Shown: positions 1-7,448 of the stretch, one piece after another
How the letters are laid out: every line of letters starts with the position of its first letter
Position numbering within the stretch: position 1 is the first letter of the stretch
Assembly: GCF_014217545.1 (NCBI RefSeq)
Contig: NZ_CP043178.1
Location: 2,914,001-2,978,000, forward strand
Direction: 5' to 3'
Length of the DNA stretch: 64,000 nucleotides
Source: Pseudarthrobacter sp. NBSH8
Lineage (GTDB): Bacteria; Actinomycetota; Actinomycetes; Actinomycetales; Micrococcaceae
Notes under the pieces: generated by a model
Databases searched by the model: none
Seen by the model: the letters and a program-made list of their open reading frames with translations, nothing else
Told to the model about the DNA's origin: nothing
Made by a program: the position numbers and the translations under genes

Positions 1-720
1 GCTGCGGACAGGCGCCGTGGTGAGTGCCCCGTCTTCCAAGGTATTCACCGTGGGAAACAGCCCCTGCCAGATGTTGCAGCGCCAGCCGTTTTCGGCGTCG
101 AGCTCGTCGCCCCATGGGTAGCGCATATGCTCGCGCCCGGCCCGTGCAGCACGCTCCCATTGGGCTTCGGTGGCTAATGCCCTATCGGCCCAGGCACAGT
201 ACGCCTGGGCGTCATTCCAGCTCACGTGGACGACCGGGTGGTCTTCGAGTTTGTCAAGACCCGACAGCCGCCCGTGGGGGTGTCTCCAGTCCGCGCCGCG
301 GACGCCTACCCACCATGGCGTCCCGGCTGCTGTACCGATGAGGTCTGACGGGTGTGCCTGCACGGCCAGGTGGAAAACGGCGGAAAAGCCGAATACCTCC
401 GCTTCAGTGCGGTATCCGGTTGCCGAGACAAATTCGGTGAACGCCGTATTGGTCACTGTCGTTGCATCGATTGAGTACGATTCCGTGAACACCCGATGCA
501 CGGGAGTTTCACCGTCTGCGTTTAGTCCGTCTCGATGTGAGTCGCCCATATCGAAATAGCCTGCCGGGATATGGATCTGTTCAATAGGGTGTGCCCCGTT
601 GCCAATGTGCCGCGCTGCGCCCCAAGCGGGTGCAGCGCGGCGCGGTTGCGACGCCGGGACACAGCAGTTGGGCCCCTCGGCAGGGTTGCCGTCTGAGACT
701 GCAGTTCGTCTTTTTGTCAT
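1..720 (-). CDS. Formylglycine-generating enzyme (FGE/SUMF1 family), 3' end outside window
   Basis: The frame is open from ATG at 720 down to base 1 (240 codons), so the C-terminus is missing. FGE oxidises the Cys of the C-x-P-S-R motif of type I sulfatases to formylglycine, their catalytic residue. Visible family features are an N-terminal Cys-Cys pair (residues ~19-20), the start of the FGE-sulfatase domain (IPAGYFDMGD), 'HPVVHVSWNDAQAYCAWA', 'WERAARAG...YPWGDEL' and 'NTLEDG'. The two catalytic cysteines lie in the missing part and cannot be checked. It is the last visible gene of a minus-strand cluster that contains a C-x-P-S-R sulfatase, so the substrate is very probably that protein. There is no signal peptide, so it should act in the cytoplasm, like the sulfatase. 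Confidence 0.88.
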   Translation of the reverse strand, partial: MTKRRTAVSDGNPAEGPNCCVPASQPRRAAPAWGAARHIGNGAHPIEQIHIPAGYFDMGDSHRDGLNADGETPVHRVFTESYSIDATTVTNTAFTEFVSATGYRTEAEVFGFSAVFHLAVQAHPSDLIGTAAGTPWWVGVRGADWRHPHGRLSGLDKLEDHPVVHVSWNDAQAYCAWADRALATEAQWERAARAGREHMRYPWGDELDAENGWRCNIWQGLFPTVNTLEDGALTTAPVRS

Positions 721-809
721 GAGCTTTCGACTATCTGTAGCTACCAATGCTTTCGGCGATGCCCATTTGAGGCTGTGCCGAACATGCCTAAGCTATGGCC
801 ACATTCCCT

Positions 810-2558
810 TCAGGGTGTCATTTGAGTCAGTCGTGCCCATCCGCAACGCGGAACTTTGAGTTTGATAAGGCCCGTCAAGTTCTGCTTCTCTGTGCTGTGC
901 TTGACTCCGGCTGCATCAAAAACTTCGACGAGAGTCGGCGCCGATCCTTCAACGTCTATCACGACCATGTCCTCGGCCGTGACGTTGAATATCAGGCATT
1001 CCTCACCGATTTGCGTGTCGTACTTAACCACTGACGGCGCGTAGAGCCCAATAACGGTTTGTTTACCGGGACGTCGGGCCAAGACGGTTGTATATCCATC
1101 GATCGGAAGTGAAGGTTCCAGTTGGGCTTCCAGGATGGTCGCACTGCATTGTTTCCACAACCCGAGGAACGCCTTGATCGTATCCAGGTGCCCGCGGTCA
1201 AGTGTTGACAGAGGCATCGAGATCTGTGGAACTCCAAAGAACGCATTCATGAGTTGGCGTGTGCTGACAGCCGGGTCTGCTGTTGGATCCCACATGATGG
1301 GATCTGAGTGAACAATACGACTGCCGGCAAGCATGCGGGCATCGATGATAGCGCCCCGGTTCATGTAGGCGTCTCCGGGGCAGTCGTCGGCGCGTAGAAC
1401 ATTTGCGAAGGGTGCGATTGCGGGGCTTACGTAAGGGTGTCTGAACTCGATAAGGAGGTCGCTGAGTCCCCGGAGCTCCAAAGCGCTATTAAGGTCGGCA
1501 AGAAGCTGCTGCATCGCTTGCCCGACGTCGGGGATATCGCCGTCGGTGGGCGTGGACGCATAGATCATTGATTCGTTGAGGAAATCGATCTTGAGTCCAT
1601 CAAGATCGAAGGTTTCGATGAGGCGGACGCAGGTGCTAACAATGTGCTTTCGAGCTGCAGCGATCCTGGGGTCGTAAATGTGGCAGTTGAGGCTTGGTTT
1701 GAAAGCGGGCGCCAGGTCCGACAGTTCGGCGAAGTCCGCGCTCTCGGTGCCCAACAGCAGCGGTGCCACCCATAGGACTACCCGCATTCCCTTTTTGTGG
1801 ACGGTTTCGATTAATCCCTTTAGGTCAGGGAACTTCTGCGGGTCGGCTGTCCAGTCACCGCATCCTTGGTAGCCCCGCCCGTTTCCGAAGTTTTGCCAGC
1901 CGTCGTCGATGAAGAGCGTTCGGATGCCCAGGTCCGCAGCAACATTGACGTCGGCGAGAATCTTGGTTTCAGAGATGCGTTGGTTATAGGCATACCACGT
2001 CGAGTAAACGGGTTCCGACGCGAAGCCGGGTGCGTTCATCGGATCGGCGTGTTTACTGGCTAGCCAGCTGGCGAGGTGGGGAACACTCTCATTTAGCGTG
2101 CCGTCCGATGATCGAACAGCCAGCTCATGGGTAGCACTTCCTTCCGGGAGCGCCAAGTGCACAACAAATGATTTTCCCTCCTCCGAGACCCCATATTTCA
2201 TTGTCACTTCACGCACGGTTTCATCCAAAGCAAAAGAAAGCAGGGAGTGGCCGCCCCCGTCGTAGAGACAGCCGAGTGGCACCGAGTTCACGATGCTCGC
2301 GACTTGCCGTCCCATCCAGTCGGGATCGAGTGAGCGATGATTCCGCGCTGAAGAACCAGCGTTCCAGAAGCCAGCAGAATCCCCCAGCGGTACTTCGATG
2401 GCCACTACGCCAGGGTTCGCGCTGTTGTTTCGAAGCCGGAATATGGCAAGCTTGTCGTCATCAATTCGCCCGGTTACTTCCACGCCGTGAGTAAAGATCC
2501 TGGCGTTTCGCACGTCTGCGACGTGGCTAAGATTTCCTTGAAAAAGTTCCTGCAGCAA
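810..2558 (-). CDS. GH36-type (clan GH-D) glycoside hydrolase, putative alpha-galactosidase
   Basis: This 582-aa protein has no signal peptide. A beta-sandwich-like N-terminus is followed by a TIM barrel: 'YSTWYAYNQ' (~185-193), 'LFIDDGWQNFG' (~215-225), 'VVLWVAPLL' (~260-268) and 'DGLKIDFLNES' (~320-330), with Asp325 the expected nucleophile. 'RADDCPGD' (~389-396) probably holds the acid/base. The start is TTG at 2558, chosen because AAGGGAGA lies just upstream at good spacing. It follows the sulfatase after 196 bp, the longest gap inside the cluster. It is a second, shorter and divergent GH36-type enzyme beside the canonical one at 7449-9704, so the two probably act on different linkages or differently substituted galactosides. 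GH36 also covers alpha-N-acetylgalactosaminidases, so the exact sugar is open. Confidence 0.8.
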   Translation of the reverse strand: MLQELFQGNLSHVADVRNARIFTHGVEVTGRIDDDKLAIFRLRNNSANPGVVAIEVPLGDSAGFWNAGSSARNHRSLDPDWMGRQVASIVNSVPLGCLYDGGGHSLLSFALDETVREVTMKYGVSEEGKSFVVHLALPEGSATHELAVRSSDGTLNESVPHLASWLASKHADPMNAPGFASEPVYSTWYAYNQRISETKILADVNVAADLGIRTLFIDDGWQNFGNGRGYQGCGDWTADPQKFPDLKGLIETVHKKGMRVVLWVAPLLLGTESADFAELSDLAPAFKPSLNCHIYDPRIAAARKHIVSTCVRLIETFDLDGLKIDFLNESMIYASTPTDGDIPDVGQAMQQLLADLNSALELRGLSDLLIEFRHPYVSPAIAPFANVLRADDCPGDAYMNRGAIIDARMLAGSRIVHSDPIMWDPTADPAVSTRQLMNAFFGVPQISMPLSTLDRGHLDTIKAFLGLWKQCSATILEAQLEPSLPIDGYTTVLARRPGKQTVIGLYAPSVVKYDTQIGEECLIFNVTAEDMVVIDVEGSAPTLVEVFDAAGVKHSTEKQNLTGLIKLKVPRCGWARLTQMTP

Positions 2559-2590
2559 AGTCTCTCCCTTGATTCAATATTGCGATACTA

Positions 2591-2600
2591 GGGACGTCCC
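2591..2600. promoter_or_regulatory. 10-bp perfect palindrome upstream of the second GH36-type gene
   Basis: GGGACGTCCC is self-complementary and lies about 33 bp upstream of the TTG start at 2558, inside the 196-bp gap after the sulfatase gene. AT-rich sequence (TAGTAT, AATATT) lies between it and the ribosome binding site. An internal promoter or operator is possible; nothing else in the gap is recognisable. Confidence 0.25.
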
Positions 2601-2754
2601 GTGGAAGTCAACGTCTGCTCTACGAGCCGGATTTTTCGTCCCTCTCGTGCCAGTCCTTTCCGTCCGCGACGATCCGCCCGAATAATGTCTACGGCCGAGT
2701 TGTGCTGCCGTATTAGCCGCACCTGCTGGCCAAAACATCCGCATTGCCAGGACA

Positions 2755-4293
2755 TCAGCTCGGATTTACTACCAGCTGCGGGATCGGGCCAAACGTGGCG
2801 AGAGCTGTCAAAATATACTCGTTGACTACCTCGTCGTCGTGGTCGATCGCGAATCGCCAGATTTTTTCATAGAGCTCATGAACGATCGGCACATACTCAT
2901 GTGGCACGTTGGCAAGTGGCGGCCTCCCGACTTCGCGTCCGGTCTCCTCAATCGCTAGAAGATTGGTGAGTTCGTCCGGGTCCTGATGAATGTTGTAAAG
3001 CTCGTCGAAATCGAAGAGGTTGACGACGAGCTTCCACTTCCCTGAGATGACTGCCCGCTGTATCCCATATGTCTCGTTCCCATTGGTTTGGAAGAAGACA
3101 TCTCTTGGAGTGTGTGGGTCATGTGTTCCTCGTACGATTCCACTCAAATCCAGCCCCGAACGCTCCCGGGCCGATTCCACGCCGCAAATCTCCATCAGCG
3201 TTGGGCCGATGTCCACCAGGGTGATGGGCGAAGTAGCGACTGTCGGGCGCCCGTCCTGCTGTGGCCTTGGATCGCGGAGGATGACCGGAATCTCGTACGC
3301 CGGGCTGAAGGCGGGAAGTCCTTTGCCCCAGAGTCCGTGCTCCGCCGTGTAGTCGCCATGATCGGAGAGGTACGCGACGATGGTGTTCTCTGCCTTACCG
3401 GACCGTTCCAGAGCCTCCAGCAATCGGCCGAAAAGGTGGTCTTCGTAGCTGCAAAACGCCAGGTAGTGCAGCAAGGCTTCCTGATGTTCCTTCACGGTCA
3501 GTTGATCGAAGCGGTCCCGTGTCCGTCGATAGAGATTCGGCTTGTCTGTCATGGGATCGTGAAAGCTCGCCGGAAGCTCGATTGAGTCCAGGTCGTAGAG
3601 GTCAATGAATTGCTGTGGCGGGATATAGGGGTCGTGCGGGCCAAGCGTACCGACGTAGAGGAACCACGGTTCGTCGCCTGTGGTCTGAATGAATTCGATG
3701 CCGGCGTTCACGATGGATGAATCACCGAACGGGTCTTCTTCCGAGCCGTACAGGTGGTAGGCCGGCCAGCCGGGGCGGATGATTTCGCCCTTGCCTCGGA
3801 GCCCCGGGTCCGGGCTTTGAGGCATTGTTCGAAGAACATCCAGTTCTCGCTCGCGTGCTGATGCCCGTTGCTCCTCCAGCGACCCGCCATCGTCCCTGAC
3901 GTACTTCTTCGATTGCAACTCTTTCCACCCATAGGATGCCGGGGGTTCCGAGTTACTCACGTGCCATTTACCGCTGATTCCCAGCGAGTAGCCTGCGTCG
4001 AGGAAGTCTTGGGACCAAAACGGCGTGTCGGAGCGCGGACCTCTGCTGAGGGCATTCGTGACGTTGACGTTGTTCCACACGCCGTGTTCGGACGGGTACA
4101 CCCCTGAAAAGAAGCTGGCCCGCGAGGGGCAACAGTGGGGTGATGGTGCATACCCGTTCGTGAAGGCAACCGCTCCCTCTCTAAAACGGTCAAGGTTGGG
4201 GGTGATTGCCCTCGTGGGGCCGTCGCCGAAGACGGTGCTGGCGCGTTGTTGATCCGTCATGAACACGATGACGTTAGGCTTTTCGGTACTCAC
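2755..4293 (-). CDS. Type I (S1 family) sulfatase with formylglycine motif
   Basis: This 512-aa arylsulfatase-fold enzyme hydrolyses sulfate esters. The activation motif is 'CCPSR' at residues 54-58, so Cys54 is the predicted formylglycine, converted by the FGE encoded at 1-720. Other active-site elements are 'FMTDQQR' (Asp14, Gln15, metal), 'GKWH' (108-111), 'GPHDPY' (219-224) and 'SDHGD' (310-314, metal). There is no signal peptide, so it should desulfate its substrate after import. The start is GTG at 4293, overlapping the stop of the upstream permease by 4 bp (GTGA), which supports co-transcription and translational coupling. The substrate cannot be read from sequence; the neighbours (two GH36-type enzymes and a sugar ABC importer) suggest a sulfated alpha-galactoside. 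A choline- or phenol-type sulfatase is less likely in this setting. Confidence 0.9.
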   Translation of the reverse strand: MSTEKPNVIVFMTDQQRASTVFGDGPTRAITPNLDRFREGAVAFTNGYAPSPHCCPSRASFFSGVYPSEHGVWNNVNVTNALSRGPRSDTPFWSQDFLDAGYSLGISGKWHVSNSEPPASYGWKELQSKKYVRDDGGSLEEQRASARERELDVLRTMPQSPDPGLRGKGEIIRPGWPAYHLYGSEEDPFGDSSIVNAGIEFIQTTGDEPWFLYVGTLGPHDPYIPPQQFIDLYDLDSIELPASFHDPMTDKPNLYRRTRDRFDQLTVKEHQEALLHYLAFCSYEDHLFGRLLEALERSGKAENTIVAYLSDHGDYTAEHGLWGKGLPAFSPAYEIPVILRDPRPQQDGRPTVATSPITLVDIGPTLMEICGVESARERSGLDLSGIVRGTHDPHTPRDVFFQTNGNETYGIQRAVISGKWKLVVNLFDFDELYNIHQDPDELTNLLAIEETGREVGRPPLANVPHEYVPIVHELYEKIWRFAIDHDDEVVNEYILTALATFGPIPQLVVNPS

Positions 4294-5168
4294 GATTTAG
4301 CTCCCGAAAAAGCAATTCCTTCGATGAACTGTTTCTGCATAAACAAAAAGAGAACAATGAGCGGCAGCTGCGCGAGAAAAGAGCCTGCCATAAGGAGTGG
4401 ATACGGCGTGATAAATTCTCCACCAAAGGTGGAGAGTCCCGCCGCCAGATTGAGCTTTTCGGGGTCTGAGTTGACGATCAAGGGCCACAGCAGTTCATTC
4501 CAAGAATAGATGGAAGTGAAGATTGCAAGTGCAATCAGCCCGGGTTTAGCAAGCGGGAGCATGATAGCGAAGAATATTCTGAAGGGCCCTGCACCATCGA
4601 TGCGGGCAGCCTCTTCGAGTGATGCCGGCAAGGATAAGAAAAACTGACGCATGAGGAAGACGCCAAATGCGCTGATGAAGCCCGGCAGTACCAGGCCGGT
4701 GACGGTGTTGAGGAGCCCCAGTGACCCAAGTATCTCAGTCTGAGGTAGCAGGTAGAGCTCGCGGGGCACCATCATAATGCCGAGCAGTGCAAAGAAGAGG
4801 ATGTTCCGGCCCGGGAATCGAAGCCTTGCGAAAGCATAGCCAGCGGCCGAGCAAAGGATCAACACGACCGCGGTTCTCGACAGAACAGAGATTGTCGAGA
4901 CAAGCAGCTGGTCAAAAAATGGGATAAGAGTCGTCGCTGAGATGTAATTGTCAAGGCGCCACTCGGACGGAAAAAGCGTGGCAGGGACTGACAAGGATTC
5001 CGAAGTCGTCTTGAAAGAAGTCAGAAACTGCCAGATGAACGGGAAGAGCATGACAGTGGCGCCTGCAATGAGTACCACATGGACAGCCAGGCTCTCCCAA
5101 TTAATCGGCTTACGGACAGGTCCTCTAGAGCTAATGGTGTGGCTCTCCTGAGTCGTTAGGCTACTCAT
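4290..5168 (-). CDS. Carbohydrate ABC transporter permease, MalG type (CUT1)
   Basis: Inner-membrane subunit of a sugar importer. I count about six hydrophobic segments, and the cytoplasmic EAA loop that docks the ATPase is visible as 'EEAARIDGAGPFRIFFAIMLPLAKPG' in part (core EEAARIDGAGPF). The start is taken as ATG at 5168 (protein begins MSSLTTQ), which overlaps the stop of the preceding permease by 8 bp; a TTG at 5204 in the same frame is a weaker alternative. It is paired with the MalF-type permease at 5161-6135 and the binding protein at 6142-7407. No ATPase gene lies in the cluster, as is common for actinobacterial CUT1 systems served by a shared MsiK-type ATPase encoded elsewhere. Confidence 0.9.
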   Translation of the reverse strand: MSSLTTQESHTISSRGPVRKPINWESLAVHVVLIAGATVMLFPFIWQFLTSFKTTSESLSVPATLFPSEWRLDNYISATTLIPFFDQLLVSTISVLSRTAVVLILCSAAGYAFARLRFPGRNILFFALLGIMMVPRELYLLPQTEILGSLGLLNTVTGLVLPGFISAFGVFLMRQFFLSLPASLEEAARIDGAGPFRIFFAIMLPLAKPGLIALAIFTSIYSWNELLWPLIVNSDPEKLNLAAGLSTFGGEFITPYPLLMAGSFLAQLPLIVLFLFMQKQFIEGIAFSGAKS

Positions 5169-6135
5169 AATGAACCCATTTCTTTTGAAGTCTGAACTGA
5201 GCAAGGGTAAGAAGGAGAGTCAGGACGAGCAGGACGCATACTATCGCGGCACCGTAACCACGGTTCTGTTCGACGATGGCAGTCTGATAGAAGTAATAAA
5301 CAATAGTCTCCGCGTTGCGCACATTCGGGCTGGTGGGACCGATCATGACAAACACCAAATCGAATACCTGCAACGATCCGATGACGGTGAGCACTGATAC
5401 GAGAAATATTGTCGGGCTCGCTATCGGAACGCTGATCCGGAAGAACCGTCGGATGGATCCCGCACCGTCGAGGGCTGCAGCTTCAAGAAGGTCGGACGGG
5501 ACTGTCTGGAGTCCTGCAATCATCAGCACGATGTTCTGTCCCAGGGAGGCCCAAATGCCGACCAGCGCGATGGTAATCATTACGGTGTTTGGATCTGTCA
5601 GCCAGGCAATGGGTGGAATGCCCACGGTCGACAGTGCTTGGTTCACGAGCCCGTACTCCGTGCTGAAAAGGAACTTCCAGACGAGGCCAACGGCAACCGG
5701 CATGGTGACGACCGGTATGAAGTAGATAATCCGATAGCCGGAAACGAAGCGTAGTCCTTTGCGGTTGAGGAGTCCCGCGATCATCACCGCAATTGGTATT
5801 CCGAGCAGACCCACGACGGCGTAGGTAAGAGTATTGCCGAGGGCGCGCCACATCTCCGGGTCCTGCAGCAGCTTCGTGTATTGCTCCAAACCCACGAAGG
5901 TTTCCCCGGAGAAAAAGCCGGTTTCTGTCAGGGACAAGTAGAGGCTGCGGACTATCGGATAGAAGTTGAAGATGATGGCACCGATAAATAGTGGCAGCAG
6001 GAACAGGTAGGCAGTAAGCGCTTCGTTCCTTTTTCGCCGTGAACTCACCGTCATCATCGTTTTCCCGGCGGTCCTGGACCGGGCACCTTCCCGGCCCTGA
6101 GGCCGGGAAGGCTCCGCTAGAGTCGTATCGCGCAT
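5161..6135 (-). CDS. Carbohydrate ABC transporter permease, MalF type (CUT1)
   Basis: This 324-aa inner-membrane permease is the partner of the MalG-type subunit encoded just downstream. It has an N-terminal transmembrane segment around 'AYLFLLPLFIGAIIFNFYPI', several further segments, and the EAA loop 'LEAAALDGAGSIRRFF' near residue 240. ATG at 6135 lies 6 bp after the stop of the binding-protein gene, so the three transporter genes form one tight unit. The first 35 or so residues are polar and basic; an internal ATG that would give MMTVSSRRKR could be the true start. Confidence 0.9.
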   Translation of the reverse strand: MRDTTLAEPSRPQGREGARSRTAGKTMMTVSSRRKRNEALTAYLFLLPLFIGAIIFNFYPIVRSLYLSLTETGFFSGETFVGLEQYTKLLQDPEMWRALGNTLTYAVVGLLGIPIAVMIAGLLNRKGLRFVSGYRIIYFIPVVTMPVAVGLVWKFLFSTEYGLVNQALSTVGIPPIAWLTDPNTVMITIALVGIWASLGQNIVLMIAGLQTVPSDLLEAAALDGAGSIRRFFRISVPIASPTIFLVSVLTVIGSLQVFDLVFVMIGPTSPNVRNAETIVYYFYQTAIVEQNRGYGAAIVCVLLVLTLLLTLAQFRLQKKWVHYE

Positions 6136-6141
6136 GGAAGG

Positions 6142-7407
6142 CTACTTCTTCTCCGCGTCCAGCGCCGCTTGGATGTCGCTGTTCGCCTTCGCCGCAGCAT
6201 CAGCAACCGATGTTTTTCCTTCAAATGCCGGCGTGAGGTCGGTGGCCATCTTCCTGGACCACACTGAGGTGTTGTTCGAACGGTCGATCGGGTAAGCCTT
6301 CGCAACCGCATCAGAGAAACTGCGCACATCAATTGTGCTGGCGAAGTGATCAATGAAGGTCTGATCAAGTTCCGGATACGCGGTAAAACCTATTCCGTTT
6401 TCGGTGTAGATCTTGGCAGCATCCTTTGAACCCAGGAATTGGATGAGTTTCAGGGCCTCTGCCGGATGCTTTGCCTTTTTAGGCATAACGTTTCCAAGGG
6501 ACGATGTGGAGGTTTCGTTGGTTCCTGCTGACCCCTTCGGGTAGGGGGCAACACCGATACGTCCGGCTTTACCAAGAGGTGAGTCCGCGAAGCTGCGGCT
6601 CATCCAGGATCCGTCAGGGTGCATTGCCGCTTTTGCAGAGAGGAACAGACTGATCGGATCCGTCTCTGCTTGTTGGGCAAGGGTTGGAGCACTGCCCTGG
6701 GCGATGAGGTCTGTCCAGAACTGAATACCCTTAATGGCCGCCGGCGAGTCAATCTCGGCTTTCGTTGCGTCCGAGTTGATAATGCGGCCGCCTTCGTTGT
6801 GGATAGTTGCACCATAAGTGGCGCGGCTATCCAGCGGTGCCGTCGTTCCCCATACCTGTGTCCCTGAATTTGCGAGCGACTTGGCTGTTGCCGCATAGTC
6901 AGACACCGTCCAGTTATCCGCCGGGTATTTGACCCCGGCCGCGTCGAACAGATCCTTGTTGTACCAGATCCCGATAGCATCCCGGTTGTTCGGGAATGTG
7001 TACAGTTCGTTTTTCCAGGTGTAGAGCCCGCGCATTGTTGCAGGGACAGCATCAGCCGTGACGCCTTCCCCTTCCTTGACAGGAGCAAGTATTCCTTGGG
7101 ATGCGTAGATGGGGAAGTTCTGCGGGTTCGTCCAGAACACGTCAGGAAGCGTGCCGTTGCTGGCTTCTGTCTGGCGTTTGGTCCAGTAGTCACCAAAAGC
7201 GAGGACCTGGGTCTTGACCGTAATGTTCGGATTTTTTTTCGAGAATTCGTCGAACATTTTTCTGAAGACTGGTTCTTGGGTGGTGTCCCACATTGCGTAT
7301 GTGAGTTCCACCGGTTCGTCCTTGGCGCTTGTCGCCCCGGTGGAGCAGCCTCCCAGGACCATGGCTGCGACAATACTTGTCGCTGCTGCAAGAATTCGTT
7401 TCCTCAT
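6142..7407 (-). CDS. Extracellular sugar-binding lipoprotein of ABC transporter
   Basis: This 421-aa family 1 solute-binding protein has a lipoprotein signal peptide: basic MRKR, a hydrophobic stretch and the lipobox VLGGC with Cys21 as the lipidation site. The mature part opens with 'VELTYAMWDTTQEPVFRKMFDEF', typical of CUT1 binding proteins. It should capture an oligosaccharide outside the membrane for the permeases encoded directly downstream. A short stem-loop separates it from the GH36 gene upstream, which could allow a higher mRNA level for the binding protein. Specificity cannot be read; the context suggests a galactose-containing, possibly sulfated, oligosaccharide. Confidence 0.9.
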   Translation of the reverse strand: MRKRILAAATSIVAAMVLGGCSTGATSAKDEPVELTYAMWDTTQEPVFRKMFDEFSKKNPNITVKTQVLAFGDYWTKRQTEASNGTLPDVFWTNPQNFPIYASQGILAPVKEGEGVTADAVPATMRGLYTWKNELYTFPNNRDAIGIWYNKDLFDAAGVKYPADNWTVSDYAATAKSLANSGTQVWGTTAPLDSRATYGATIHNEGGRIINSDATKAEIDSPAAIKGIQFWTDLIAQGSAPTLAQQAETDPISLFLSAKAAMHPDGSWMSRSFADSPLGKAGRIGVAPYPKGSAGTNETSTSSLGNVMPKKAKHPAEALKLIQFLGSKDAAKIYTENGIGFTAYPELDQTFIDHFASTIDVRSFSDAVAKAYPIDRSNNTSVWSRKMATDLTPAFEGKTSVADAAAKANSDIQAALDAEKK

Positions 7408-7426
7408 TTTGTTCCTATCTGTATCG

Positions 7427-7444
7427 CCGCTGTTTTAATAGCGG
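7427..7444 (-). promoter_or_regulatory. Short stem-loop between GH36 gene and binding-protein gene
   Basis: The arms CCGCT and AGCGG enclose an AT-rich 8-nt loop in the 41-bp gap before the binding-protein start. There is no clear U-tract, so it may be an mRNA-processing or stabilising element rather than a terminator. Confidence 0.3.
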
Positions 7445-7448
7445 ACAT

